The position numbers and the translations under genes are program-made. 55,869 bases of DNA, from contig JBDRMB010000043.1 of the NCBI GenBank assembly GCA_043812455.1, forward strand, positions 1-55,869, in the 5' to 3' direction. Source of the DNA: JABHQR01 sp043812455 (GTDB lineage Archaea > Nanobdellota > Nanobdellia > Woesearchaeales > GW2011-AR9). Shown here in pieces: positions 22,907-32,273 of the stretch (positions within the stretch are counted from its first letter, which is position 1; each line of letters starts with the position of its first letter). The notes below the pieces were generated by a model, which was not told where the DNA came from, did no database searches, and saw only the letters and a list, made by a program, of their open reading frames with translations.

Positions 22907-25477
22907 ATGAACCAAAGCATTCACAAAAAAATTGAATTTATTTCATTTGCAGTAATGTCACCTAAACAAGTTTTAGACACTTCTGCTGCCAAAGTGGTTA
23001 CACCTGAACTTTATGACCGAGAAGGTTATCCTGTAGATGGTGGTTTGATGGACATTAGATTAGGAGTAATTGACCCAGGTTTAAGATGTAAAACTTGTGG
23101 TGGTAAACTGAAAGAATGTTTAGGGCATTTTGGTCACATTGAACTTGCAAGGCCAGTAATACATATCAATTTTGTAAGGGAAGTTTATGATCTATTAAGA
23201 TCATGTTGTCGAGATTGTGGTAGGGTACTGATTCCAGAAGAGAACATGAAACGGACTTTAAAACTTTTACAGTCTGTTGGAGATGAACAAAATCCTGATG
23301 CTCAAAGAAGGAAAGTTCGACAGATGATTACGAAGTATAAAAATAAAGGTAAATGCCCTCATTGTAATGCTAAACAAAAAACAATCAAAATTGAAAAACC
23401 ATATTCTTTTTATGAAGATGATGTTAAAATAAGTCCAATTGAAGTTCGTGCGAGGTTAGAACGAGTTTTTGAAGAAGACTTACCTCTGTTCGGTTTTAAT
23501 ACTAAAACTGTAAGACCTGAATGGTTAATATTAACCGTATTAGCAATTCCACCAGTAACTATGAGGCCAAGTATTACTTTACAGTCCGGAGAGAGGAGTG
23601 AAGATGATTTAACTCATAAGTTGGGTGACGTAGTCAGGATTAACCAAAGATTATTTGAAAATATCAATGCCGGAGCTCCAGAAATAATTATTGAAGATTT
23701 ATGGGATTTATTGCAATATCACGTAACTACTTATTTTCATAACGAAGTTGCTCAGTTACCTCCTGCAAGACATCGTGGAGGTCAAGTTCTGAAAACTATA
23801 ACTAGTAGAATTAAAAGTAAAGAAGGGAGAATTAGACATAACTTAGCAGGTAAAAGAACTGATTTTTCAGCACGTACAGTAATAAGTCCAGATCCATTAA
23901 TTGGTTTGAACGAAGTAGGAGTTCCACTGACGATGGTGATGCACCTTACAGTTCCAGAACGTGTAACTGAATGGAATAAGGAATATTTAACTAAGTTTGT
24001 AGAGAACGGACCAAAAAAATATCCCGGTGCCAATTATGTAATTAAAGCCGATGGTAAAAGGAAAACCATCTCAGACGAAACTAAACAAGAAATTTTGGAA
24101 GAATTAGAAGTTGGTTATATTGTAGAACGACATGTAATTAACGGTGATGTTGCTTTATTCAACAGGCAGCCTTCTTTGCACAAGATGAGTATGATGTGTC
24201 ATAAAGTGAGAGTTCTTCCAGGAAAGACTTTACGATTGAACCCATCAGTATGTCATCCATATAACGCAGACTTTGATGGTGATGAGATGAACTTACACAT
24301 CCCACAAACTGAAGAAGCAAGATCTGAAGCAGAAGTGTTAATGTTAGTACAAACTCAACTTATAAGTCCCAGAGATGGGTTAAGCGTAGTTGGTTGTATC
24401 CACGACGCTATCACTGGTAATTATTTGTTAACCAAAGAATTAGTTTTAACCAGAGAGGAATCAATTGACTTACTGTTTGCTAGCGGCTTAGATGACTTTT
24501 CACGTTTAACTAAAAAAGATAAACTAGATGGAAAAGAAGTATTTTCTGCTTTATTACCTGAAAATTTTACTTTTTATGGTAAAGATAAAAGTGGTAATGA
24601 TGTTAAAATCATTAATGGTAAGTTAAAAAGTGGTTTGATGGACAAGGCTAATTTGGGTCAAGAAAGTGGATTAATGTTACGTAACATTTATGCAGATTAT
24701 GGTCCTGAATTTACTGCAAGATTCTTAGAACAAGTATCTAGGTTAGGTATCAATGTCTTATTACGTCGAGGATTCTCAATAGGTATTGGAGATTTGGACT
24801 TATTACCAGAAACTTCTGAAAACATTACTAAAGCTTTGGATGAATCTATTGAAAAAGCAAATAAACTTATCAAAAAGTTTTATGATGGAACTTTAGAAAT
24901 TTTGCCGGGACGTACCATGGCAGAAACTTTAGAACTAAGAATTTTGGAAGCACTTAACAAAGCAAGGAACAAAAGTGGTGATCTTGCTATGAAACAAGTT
25001 AAGGAAAATGCTGCTTTGGTAATGGCACGTAGCGGTGCGCGAGGTAACGTTTTAAACATTGCTCAGATGAGTGCTGTTGTTGGTCAGCAGGCTATGCGTG
25101 GTAAAAGGATTGAAAAAGGTTTCAATGATCGAACTTTATCATATTTCAATAAAGGAGATTTATCACCTGATGCCAGAGGTTTCATTAAAAACAATTTTAA
25201 AAGTGGACTTAACCCTGCCGAGTTTTTCTTTGGGGCTATGACTGGTAGAGACGCTTTAATGGATACTGCTTTACGTACACCTAAGTCAGGTTATCTTTAT
25301 AGAAGATTATCTAACGCTTTACAGGATCTAAAAGTTGAATACGATGGAACTGTTAGAGACGCAGCCTCCAGAATAGTACAGTTTAGTTATGGAGAAGATG
25401 GTTTGGACGTTTCTAAAACGAAAAATGGTGAAGTTGATGTTAAGGGAATTATTCAAACTGTGGTAGGTGACCAATAA
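22907..25477 (+). CDS. rpoA1: RNA polymerase subunit A' (N-terminal part of Rpb1/beta')
   Basis: 856 residues. The N-terminal clamp has Zn ligands CKTCGGKLKECLGHFGH (about 65-81) and a second CxxC pair near 103 and 149. The lid/rudder region HNLAGKRTDFSARTVISPDP is near 305. The active site loop YNADFDGDEMN near residue 450 has the three Asp that bind catalytic magnesium. It ends in the bridge-helix/funnel region, and A'' continues downstream. No intein is present. Confidence 0.97.
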   Translation: MNQSIHKKIEFISFAVMSPKQVLDTSAAKVVTPELYDREGYPVDGGLMDIRLGVIDPGLRCKTCGGKLKECLGHFGHIELARPVIHINFVREVYDLLRSCCRDCGRVLIPEENMKRTLKLLQSVGDEQNPDAQRRKVRQMITKYKNKGKCPHCNAKQKTIKIEKPYSFYEDDVKISPIEVRARLERVFEEDLPLFGFNTKTVRPEWLILTVLAIPPVTMRPSITLQSGERSEDDLTHKLGDVVRINQRLFENINAGAPEIIIEDLWDLLQYHVTTYFHNEVAQLPPARHRGGQVLKTITSRIKSKEGRIRHNLAGKRTDFSARTVISPDPLIGLNEVGVPLTMVMHLTVPERVTEWNKEYLTKFVENGPKKYPGANYVIKADGKRKTISDETKQEILEELEVGYIVERHVINGDVALFNRQPSLHKMSMMCHKVRVLPGKTLRLNPSVCHPYNADFDGDEMNLHIPQTEEARSEAEVLMLVQTQLISPRDGLSVVGCIHDAITGNYLLTKELVLTREESIDLLFASGLDDFSRLTKKDKLDGKEVFSALLPENFTFYGKDKSGNDVKIINGKLKSGLMDKANLGQESGLMLRNIYADYGPEFTARFLEQVSRLGINVLLRRGFSIGIGDLDLLPETSENITKALDESIEKANKLIKKFYDGTLEILPGRTMAETLELRILEALNKARNKSGDLAMKQVKENAALVMARSGARGNVLNIAQMSAVVGQQAMRGKRIEKGFNDRTLSYFNKGDLSPDARGFIKNNFKSGLNPAEFFFGAMTGRDALMDTALRTPKSGYLYRRLSNALQDLKVEYDGTVRDAASRIVQFSYGEDGLDVSKTKNGEVDVKGIIQTVVGDQ

Positions 25478-25575
25478 AATGAAAATTAAAAATTACAAGA
25501 AAAGAAAAACTTTTCTGTACGCAGAAAATCTAAAAGATTTTCAAGCGTTTCAAATATTTTCGGAGCGAAAATAAG

Positions 25576-26727
25576 ATGAAAGCAGATATTAAATCCGTAG
25601 TTGATGAATATGCAAAAGAAAATAATTTGCCTGAATCTATCATTACAAGCATCGAAGAACATCTGCCTGCAAATGTAACTAAAACTCAAATTAAAGAAAT
25701 CATGGATAAAATAGTTTTATCTTTTGAAAGAAGTAAAGTTAATGCTGGAGAATGTGTTGGCTTAGTTGGTGCAGAAAGTATTGGTGAACCTGGTACTCAG
25801 ATGACATTGAACACATTTCACTTGGCAGGGGTTGCTGAGGTACAAGTTACAACCGGTTTGCCGAGAATTATTGAAATTTTTGATGCTAGAAAATTGATAA
25901 AAACTCCTATGATGGAAATTTATCTGAAAGCACCTCACAATGAGTTTGAAAATGTTCGAAAATTTGCTGTTAAAATTAAAGAAACAGTACTTGGAGAATT
26001 TATATCTGATATTACAATTGACATTTTAGAACAAACTTTGAAAGTTACTCTTAATCAACGAATGATGGAAAATTTCCAAGTTGAAAAAGATGATCTTCTA
26101 AAATCTTTAAAAAATAAAGTTAAAGGTTTTAGTTTAGAAAAAACTGAAGATGGTTTTGAACTAAAATCTAAAACTTCTAAAGTTGAAGAGCTTAAAGAAC
26201 TTTACGTTTTGAAAGAGAAACTTAAAGGGATTAAAGTTCGTGGTGTAAAAAATATTAAACAAGTTATGCCCGTTAAACGACAAGAAGAATATATTGTCTT
26301 GACTGCTGGAACTAATTTGAAAGAAATTTTAAGTTTACCTGAAGTTGATACTACTAGAACTGTATCTAACGATCTGTTTGAAATTTATGAAGTTTTAGGT
26401 ATTGAAGCTGCTCGACAAGCAATAATCCAAGAAGTTTACAAAGTAGTAGAATCACAAGGTTTGAACATTGACATCAGACATATCATGATGGTAGCCGATT
26501 TAATGTGTGGTTCAGGTTTTGTGAAAGGTATTACTAGGTTTGGGGTAGTTAGCGAGAAATCTTCAGTATTAGCAAGAAGTTCGTTTGAAACTCCAATCAA
26601 ACATATGATTAATGCTGCTTTGGAAGGAGAAGAAGATTGGTTAAGATCCGTGGTTGAGAATGTTATGATTAACCAGCCAGTACCTTTAGGTACAGGTTTA
26701 CCAGGTTTAATAACTAAGATGAAGTAG
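25576..26727 (+). CDS. rpoA2: RNA polymerase subunit A'' (C-terminal part of Rpb1/beta')
   Basis: 383 residues. The trigger-loop segment GLVGAESIGEPGTQMTLNTFH lies near residue 58, followed by a jaw-like variable middle with many charged residues and the conserved clamp-base end RHIMMVADLMCGSGFV-x-G-I-T-R-F-G near 295. The 98-bp gap after A' holds no other gene. Splitting of A into A' and A'' is universal in archaea. Confidence 0.96.
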   Translation: MKADIKSVVDEYAKENNLPESIITSIEEHLPANVTKTQIKEIMDKIVLSFERSKVNAGECVGLVGAESIGEPGTQMTLNTFHLAGVAEVQVTTGLPRIIEIFDARKLIKTPMMEIYLKAPHNEFENVRKFAVKIKETVLGEFISDITIDILEQTLKVTLNQRMMENFQVEKDDLLKSLKNKVKGFSLEKTEDGFELKSKTSKVEELKELYVLKEKLKGIKVRGVKNIKQVMPVKRQEEYIVLTAGTNLKEILSLPEVDTTRTVSNDLFEIYEVLGIEAARQAIIQEVYKVVESQGLNIDIRHIMMVADLMCGSGFVKGITRFGVVSEKSSVLARSSFETPIKHMINAALEGEEDWLRSVVENVMINQPVPLGTGLPGLITKMK

Positions 26728-26836
26728 GCTCCCAATAAGTTAATTACCCATTAATTAAGAAAACATTTTTAAAACACAGCAAAGATAAGATAAACCAAAT
26801 TAAGATTAGGGTAAAGAAATTTTAAGAGAATAAAAA

Positions 26837-27121
26837 ATGGCAAAAAGAAAAGAATTGGATCAGAACATTCAGGATTTAAAACAAGCTTTACTAGATAAAA
26901 AAGCAATTTTCGGTAAAGATGAAGTAATTAAAGGTTTAAGAAGAGGTACTTTGAAAAAAGTTTTCATGGCAAAAAATCTTCCTGTTGATACTAAAGGTGA
27001 TTTGGAACATTATAGTAAACTGGCAGGCGTTGAATTGATACAATTAGATCAAGACAACGAAGAAATTGGTGTTTTAGCTAAACAAAACTTTTTCATTTCA
27101 ATGGTAGGTGTAGAAAATTGA
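26837..27121 (+). CDS. rpl30e: large-subunit ribosomal protein L30e
   Basis: 94 residues of the L7Ae/L30e RNA-binding fold, with a FGKDEVIKGLRRG-x-x-K-x-V-F-M-A-K-N start and an FFISMV end. L30e between rpoA'' and nusA is the conserved archaeal order, and this decides between L30e and L7Ae. It sits in the large ribosomal subunit and binds kink-turn RNA. Confidence 0.9.
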   Translation: MAKRKELDQNIQDLKQALLDKKAIFGKDEVIKGLRRGTLKKVFMAKNLPVDTKGDLEHYSKLAGVELIQLDQDNEEIGVLAKQNFFISMVGVEN

Positions 27122-27225
27122 GTTTTTCTGAAGGCATTTCAAGTTTTATTTTGGCTAGGAATGACAGAAAATTCGGGATGAATTTTCACTTTATTTATTA
27201 CTCATAATTTCTATAATCAAATAAA

Positions 27226-27642
27226 ATGGCAAAGAGAGTTAAAATTGACCCAGAAATCTTTGCATGCGCTAGTCTTTTTGAAAGAATCGCTAAAGTTCGT
27301 GTTAAAGATAGTTTTGAAGAGAATGAGACAGTTTATTTGATACTTTATCCAGGAAGTTTAATTAAAGCTTTGGGCAAAGGTGGGGAAAATATTAAGAAAT
27401 TACAGGATCGAATAAATAAGCGAGTGAGATTATTAGAATTCAGTTCTGATACCAAACGGTTTGTAAAGAATTTTATCTATCCAAATAAGGTTGAAGAAAT
27501 TGAAGTTTCTGAAGATACAGTTACCATCAAAGATTCAAGTAAAAAGACGAAAAGTTTATTAATAGGGCGCGATGCCAAGAATTTAAAACTGCTCCGTAAG
27601 GTAGTAAGCAGATATTTTAATAAAGAAGTCAAAATTGAGTAA
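27226..27642 (+). CDS. nusA: NusA-like KH-domain transcription factor
   Basis: 138 residues with two KH domains and no S1 domain, the archaeal NusA architecture. The first KH loop is GKGGENIKKLQ near residues 49-59, and a second weaker GRDAKNLKLLR lies near 110-120. The position upstream of rps12 supports the name. It is likely to bind nascent RNA and influence elongation or termination; archaeal function is less well shown than bacterial. Confidence 0.92.
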   Translation: MAKRVKIDPEIFACASLFERIAKVRVKDSFEENETVYLILYPGSLIKALGKGGENIKKLQDRINKRVRLLEFSSDTKRFVKNFIYPNKVEEIEVSEDTVTIKDSSKKTKSLLIGRDAKNLKLLRKVVSRYFNKEVKIE

Positions 27643-27698
27643 AAAGTTTATAAATAAACAATCAAAATTAGATAAAATCAACTAAATAATAATTAAAA

Positions 27699-28118
27699 AT
27701 GGCTAACAAATCACGTGGATTAGGATCAGCAAAGAAACTTAAAAATAGAAGGAAAACCTTCAAAAAGATGAGCCGGACTCACTTAAAGAAAAAGGTTGAT
27801 CCGCTAGAGGGATCCTCTCAAGCAAAAGCTATAGTATTAGAAAAAGTTCAAATTGAAGCTAAACAACCAAACTCAGCAATGAGAAAATGTGCTAGAGTTC
27901 AGTTAGTTAAAAATGGCAAACAAGTTACTGCTTTTATGCCTGGAGATGGTGCTCAGAAATTGATTAATGAGCACGATGAAGTAATCGTAGAATGTATTGG
28001 TGGTAAAATGGGTCGAGCAAAAGGAGATATTCCAGGAGTTAGATGGCAAGTATTAAAAGTTAATGATCAAAGTTTACCTGCTTTATTGGGTGGTAAGTTA
28101 GAAAAGGCTAGGAGATAA
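27699..28118 (+). CDS. rps12: small-subunit ribosomal protein S12 (uS12)
   Basis: 139 residues. The decoding-centre segment KQPNSAMRKCARVQLVKNGK and the FMPGDGA loop are diagnostic of uS12. The basic N-terminus is the usual archaeal extension. It is 56 bp after nusA and 23 bp before rps7 in the conserved str-type order. No elongation factor gene follows the pair here. Confidence 0.97.
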   Translation: MANKSRGLGSAKKLKNRRKTFKKMSRTHLKKKVDPLEGSSQAKAIVLEKVQIEAKQPNSAMRKCARVQLVKNGKQVTAFMPGDGAQKLINEHDEVIVECIGGKMGRAKGDIPGVRWQVLKVNDQSLPALLGGKLEKARR

Positions 28119-28141
28119 ACTAGCTAATTAAATAATCTAAA

Positions 28142-28741
28142 ATGGTAGAACTTAAATTTTTTAATCGATGGGACAGTAAAGACGTCAAAGTTACAGATTT
28201 AGGTTTAAGAAGTTATATCACTCTAGAACCAAGAATCGTGCCTAAAACTGGGGCAAGATATGCAGGTAACAGGTTCCATAAGTCTAATGTTTCCATTGTA
28301 GAAAGGTTAGCAGTAAAATTAATGGGTTCTGGTCACAAAAGCAAAGGTCATTTCATGAGTTCTGGTCATAATACTGGCAAAAAGAACCAAGCTTTAAAGA
28401 TCGTTGAAGAAGCTTTAGCAATTGCTGGTCAGAAACTTAAACAAAATCCAATTCAAGTATTAGTAACTGCAGTTGAAAATATTGCCCCTCGTGAAGAAGT
28501 AATCGCAATTGAATATGGTGGTGCTCGGTATCCAAAAGCTACTGACATAGCTCCACAGCGAAGAGTAGATTTAGCATTACGGTTCATGACTCAAGGCGCT
28601 TATGTTAAGTCTTTTAATAAGAAAACTTCTATTGTGAAAGCTTTAGCTGACGAACTTATCAACGCTTATCAAGGTAATGTTAAAAGTGCAGGTATTGCTA
28701 AGAAGCGAGACCTTGAAAGACAAGCTGCTAGTAGTAAGTAA
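28142..28741 (+). CDS. rps7: small-subunit ribosomal protein S7 (uS7)
   Basis: 199 residues. The ENIAPREEV and GGARYP-x-x-x-DIAPQRRVDLALRF segments are the conserved 16S rRNA-binding core of uS7, and the C-terminal ELINAYQGN-x-x-S-A-G-I-A-K-K-R-D-L-E-R end is characteristic of archaea. It is the last gene of the operon; kae1 starts 99 bp later behind its own AT-rich promoter-like region. Confidence 0.97.
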   Translation: MVELKFFNRWDSKDVKVTDLGLRSYITLEPRIVPKTGARYAGNRFHKSNVSIVERLAVKLMGSGHKSKGHFMSSGHNTGKKNQALKIVEEALAIAGQKLKQNPIQVLVTAVENIAPREEVIAIEYGGARYPKATDIAPQRRVDLALRFMTQGAYVKSFNKKTSIVKALADELINAYQGNVKSAGIAKKRDLERQAASSK

Positions 28742-28840
28742 GCTTAATATTTTTTCTTAATCTTTAATTTTATTCTAATTTCACTATTTTTAAACTATTT
28801 TTAGAATATTTTTTAAAATAAGGACTTAATTTCTCTATCT

Positions 28841-29821
28841 ATGATAATCTTAGGCATTGAAAGCACTGCACATACTTTTGGAGTAGGAATAATTGAAGCT
28901 ACTGGTAATGTTTCCAAACCAAATGAGCAAAGCTGTAAAATCCTGGCAAATGAAAAGGATAGTTACACCTCTGAAGATGTTGGGATGATTCCTAACGAAA
29001 TTGTTGATCATCACAATGGGGTTGCTGAGATAGTGCTTACTAAGGCTCTGAAGAAAGCTAATTTGGGTTGGGATAAAATTGATTTGATAGCATATTCTGC
29101 CGGTCCTGGCCTTGACCCCGTATTGTGGGCTGGTTATCATATTGCTAAAGAATGGGCTCAGAGACACGAAAAAAAGCTTGTTCCTGTTAATCATTGTGCT
29201 GCTCACTTAAGTATTGGTAAAATAATTAATAAAGCTCAAGATCCAGTATATTTGTACGTTTCTGGAGTTAATACTCAAATTATTGTATTTGATGGTGGCA
29301 AATATCGTGTAATCGGAGAAACATTAGATATTGGTCTTGGCAATATGCTAGATAAATTTGGCAGATACCTGAATTTAGGCTTTCCGGCAGGTTCTAAGAT
29401 TGAAGAATTATCTAAAAAAGGTAAATATGTTGAACTGCCGTACATTGTCAAAGGTATGGACATTAGTTTTTCTGGAATATTGACCAAATGCCAGCAGTTA
29501 TACGAGCGAAAACAAGCTAGTGCTGAAGATCTTTGTTTCTCAATCCAAGAAACTTGTTTTGCAATGTTAACCGAGGTTGTAGAACGAGCCATTGCAAATA
29601 CAGACAAGAAAGAATTAATTCTTGTGGGTGGTGTAGGAGCTAATAAACGCTTTTGCGAAATGCTTAGAATCATGTGTAGGGACAGAGATGCTAAGTTTTA
29701 CAGTGTGCCAATGGATTTGGCTGGCGACCAGGGGGCTATGATTGCTTGGGAAGGTTATTTGCGTAAAGACTCTGTACCAGAAATGGAAGTTAACCCCCAC
29801 TGGCGTGCTGATGAGGTCTAA
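28841..29821 (+). CDS. kae1: KEOPS subunit Kae1 (tRNA t6A threonylcarbamoyltransferase)
   Basis: 326 residues of the ASKHA fold. The opening GIESTAHTFGVGI is the phosphate-1 motif, and the metal ligands are His118 and His122 in HCAAH plus the Asp in DLAGDQGAM near 297. Kae1 transfers threonylcarbamoyl to A37 of ANN-decoding tRNAs within KEOPS. The protein ends at normal Kae1 length, so it is not fused to the Bud32 kinase as in several archaea. The next gene starts five bases after the stop, so they are probably co-transcribed. Confidence 0.96.
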   Translation: MIILGIESTAHTFGVGIIEATGNVSKPNEQSCKILANEKDSYTSEDVGMIPNEIVDHHNGVAEIVLTKALKKANLGWDKIDLIAYSAGPGLDPVLWAGYHIAKEWAQRHEKKLVPVNHCAAHLSIGKIINKAQDPVYLYVSGVNTQIIVFDGGKYRVIGETLDIGLGNMLDKFGRYLNLGFPAGSKIEELSKKGKYVELPYIVKGMDISFSGILTKCQQLYERKQASAEDLCFSIQETCFAMLTEVVERAIANTDKKELILVGGVGANKRFCEMLRIMCRDRDAKFYSVPMDLAGDQGAMIAWEGYLRKDSVPEMEVNPHWRADEV

Positions 29822-29825
29822 AAGA

Positions 29826-30353
29826 ATGATCCGATTAGCTAAATTAAGTGAGGCTGGGCAAGTATGTAATATTGTAAATTCTAGAAACGTTTCTCGTGAT
29901 TCTGGTGAGTCTGGCTTGGTAGAATATCCTGAAAGACCTGTCGGGTGGTATAAAAGAGCTCTCAATGGTAATATAAATTTCTATGTTGCGGAAGAAGAAG
30001 ATAATGTTCTTGGATTTTGTTCAGCATATACTGATCAAATGTTAAGAAACAAGATGTTCACTGGTGATGAAATAATTAAAGATATTTTGAAAAATATTGG
30101 AGGTCCATTCTTGTATATAGACCAGGTGGCTTTGCTAAAAAGTGAAGAAGGTAAAGGCTTTGGGAAGATACTTTTAGAAACAGTCATATTAAATTCGGAT
30201 TTATCTAAGTTAGTTGGCGCATGTGCTCATTCTCCAAAAAGAAATGAATGGAGTGTTGGTCAATTTGGAAGATTGGGTTTTATCCTAGAAAGAGAAATAA
30301 CAGTTTACGATGGGTTGACTTTTGGAATCTATTGTTTAAATAGATTCAATTAA
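29826..30353 (+). CDS. GNAT-family N-acetyltransferase
   Basis: 175 residues. The acetyl-CoA-binding core is visible as YIDQVALL followed by E-G-K-G-F-G-K-I-L-L near residues 98-118, the GNAT motif A (Q/R-x-x-G-x-G/A). A C-terminal GQFGRLGFILERE segment fits motif B. A longer frame begins inside kae1, but GAGGT at 29813-29817 lies eight bases before the ATG at 29826, which is chosen. The acceptor substrate is unknown. Ribosomal-protein or small-molecule acetylation are possible. Confidence 0.82.
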   Translation: MIRLAKLSEAGQVCNIVNSRNVSRDSGESGLVEYPERPVGWYKRALNGNINFYVAEEEDNVLGFCSAYTDQMLRNKMFTGDEIIKDILKNIGGPFLYIDQVALLKSEEGKGFGKILLETVILNSDLSKLVGACAHSPKRNEWSVGQFGRLGFILEREITVYDGLTFGIYCLNRFN

Positions 30354-30399
30354 TTTCTTTTTAAAAAAAAGTGTATAGTATCATGACATATGTCACTAG

Positions 30400-31263
30400 C
30401 TAAAATAGCTTAGTAACATCATGATAAATTTCAGCTGGATTTTTCCCATTTAAACTTGAGTGAGGTCTAAAATGGTTATATCTCATTCGAAACAATTCTA
30501 AGTCATATTCACAGAACTTAAGTTCATCATCCATAGTCCTAAATAATCTTTCAACTTTACCGTTTGTTGTAGGACTATGGACTTTGGTTCTGATATGTTG
30601 AATTCCCTTTCTTCTACACCAACAATCAAACCTGCTATGTTTGCTCTTTGATCCATAAGCACTTCCATTGTCACTTAAAATTTGTTTAGGAGTGCCATGT
30701 TTTTTGATGAGCTCATCAAGAACGTGTGTCACAACTCTTGTTGTGACGTGCTTTAGTTTTACTAAAGCAAGACTATAACGTGAACAATCATCTAACACAG
30801 ACAAGGTATAACAATCAAATAATTCTTGTTCATCTGTGTGATCAATTTGCCAAAGACTATTTGGGTGATGTCTTTGCCATCTTACCCACTTCTTTTGTTT
30901 GCCCTTATTCGTTGTTTCACGACAAAGATTATGTTTACAGAGAATCCTGTTTATGCTGACTCGAGAGATGTTTAAATGAGTAAGTTGGATTGCTATCTTA
31001 TCGCAACCCCACCTGGTCTTATCTCTTAAAGATAAGACTTCTTGCTCAATTTTAGGCGTAACTTTTCTGTGAATTGTATGGGGTCTACGTGAATTATCTA
31101 ATAAGTTCCATTCCTCAGAATCTAAACGTTTTATCCAACGTTTCAAAGTACGAACGGTTATATCATATTCGTACTTTGCTTTGAGAATTGTTCGACATTT
31201 GACATAAGAATGTCCCCTATTCTTAAGTTTGAAGAATACTTTACGAATTTCATATTTTTTCAT
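30400..31263 (-). CDS. IS481-type transposase (HTH plus rve integrase core)
   Basis: 287 residues. An N-terminal helix-turn-helix pair covers about residues 1-100. The integrase core has the DDE triad: Asp in WQIDHTD near 139, Asp in LSDNGSAYG near 197 and Glu in TNGKVERLF near 237. The end R-Y-N-H-F-R-P-H-S-S-L-N-G-K-N-P matches IS481/IS3-like 'YN..RPH..L....P'. The frame is intact, so the element may be active. It is transcribed toward the kae1/GNAT operon. Confidence 0.93.
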   Translation of the reverse strand: MKKYEIRKVFFKLKNRGHSYVKCRTILKAKYEYDITVRTLKRWIKRLDSEEWNLLDNSRRPHTIHRKVTPKIEQEVLSLRDKTRWGCDKIAIQLTHLNISRVSINRILCKHNLCRETTNKGKQKKWVRWQRHHPNSLWQIDHTDEQELFDCYTLSVLDDCSRYSLALVKLKHVTTRVVTHVLDELIKKHGTPKQILSDNGSAYGSKSKHSRFDCWCRRKGIQHIRTKVHSPTTNGKVERLFRTMDDELKFCEYDLELFRMRYNHFRPHSSLNGKNPAEIYHDVTKLF

Positions 31264-31266
31264 TTA

Positions 31267-31310
31267 CACCACCAAAATTCAGAATATTTTACTGAATTTT
31301 AAGGGTGGTG
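31267..31310. promoter_or_regulatory. long perfect hairpin just upstream of the transposase start
   Basis: CACCACC (31267-31273) plus AAAATTCAG (31274-31282) pair with CTGAATTTT (31292-31300) plus GGTGGTG (31304-31310), interrupted only by a 3-base bulge and a 9-base loop. It lies between the right terminal repeat and the transposase ATG. It may block read-through expression or bind transposase. Confidence 0.6.
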
Positions 31311-31382
31311 ACATATGTCATGGCCTTATACATGTTCACTAAAACCACAACCTTTTTATAAACAAAATAAAAGTAATTAGTA

Positions 31383-32273
31383 ATGAAACATACTTTACAG
31401 GTGACATTATTTCTTGTTGTCATGTTTTTCCTGGCGCAAATCATTGGTCTGGCTGTAATCAATGAATATATTGACCATAAAACCACAACAGAAACAGGAG
31501 AAATTGCCTTCACAGAACTTCCTTACGGATTAGAAAGACCAGAGATAGAACAAGGCACTGCTTTTATTTTCTATTTAACATTTGCAATAGTCTTTGGAAC
31601 TTTATTAGTACTTTTATTAGTCAAATTGAAAAAACCATTTATCTGGAGAATGTGGTTACTATTTGCAATAGTCCTTTGCATGAGCCTGGCTTTTGGAGCT
31701 TTCATCCATCCGATTTTTGCATTCATTCTAGCTTTTATCTTAGGATTATGGAAAATCCTAAAGCCAAATCCAATAATCCACAATGCTACTGAACTTTTTA
31801 TTTACGGAGGTTTAGCTGCAATCTTTGTTCCAATTGCAGCTTTTACAGTCCCTACAGCCTTCTTAGTCCTATTACTCATATCACTTTATGACATGTATGC
31901 TGTCTGGAAAAGCAAACATATGGTTACCCTAGCCAATTTTCAGACCCAGAGTAAAGTTTTTGCCGGCTTATCAATACCTTATACAAGAAAACCTAAAAAA
32001 GGATATAAATTAGTCAAAGGAACATTAAAAACAGCTATTCTTGGCGGCGGAGATATTGGCTTTCCATTAATGTTTGCAGGAGTCATCATGAAAGATTTGA
32101 TGCTAAAAACCACCCAGCAGACTGCTTTCCTAACAACCTTGATCATACCAGTTTTTGTAAGCATTGCCCTTTACATATTGCTAACAAACGGAAAGAAAGA
32201 CAAATTCTACCCAGCAATGCCATTCCTAAGCCTAGGCTGTTTAGCTGGTTATTTGGTTATTCTATTGCTGTAG
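31383..32273 (+). CDS. presenilin/signal-peptide-peptidase-like intramembrane aspartyl protease
   Basis: 296 residues with about nine transmembrane segments. The two catalytic Asp motifs of the family are present: YD in SLYDMYAV near residue 168 and GxGD in GGGDIGFP near 221. The third landmark, a PAL-like motif, appears as PAMPFLSLG near 275. Archaeal homologues cut transmembrane helices within the bilayer; the substrate is unknown. TTTTTATAAA at about 31352-31361 is a TATA box about 25 nt before the ATG. The last 12 bases overlap the end of the convergent gene. Confidence 0.9.
   Translation: MKHTLQVTLFLVVMFFLAQIIGLAVINEYIDHKTTTETGEIAFTELPYGLERPEIEQGTAFIFYLTFAIVFGTLLVLLLVKLKKPFIWRMWLLFAIVLCMSLAFGAFIHPIFAFILAFILGLWKILKPNPIIHNATELFIYGGLAAIFVPIAAFTVPTAFLVLLLISLYDMYAVWKSKHMVTLANFQTQSKVFAGLSIPYTRKPKKGYKLVKGTLKTAILGGGDIGFPLMFAGVIMKDLMLKTTQQTAFLTTLIIPVFVSIALYILLTNGKKDKFYPAMPFLSLGCLAGYLVILLL

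Larger units (their letters stand above)
30384..31320. mobile_element. IS481-like insertion sequence with 13-bp terminal inverted repeats
   Basis: TGACATATGTCAC at 30384-30396 and its exact reverse complement at 31308-31320 bracket the transposase gene. The similarity may extend outward: GTATA, four variable bases, then CATGACATATGTCAC on the left (30373-30396) mirrors the right end to 31331. I could not find a convincing target-site duplication, so it may be an old insertion, or the ends may lie slightly outside. Total length is about 0.94 kb with one gene. Confidence 0.82.
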
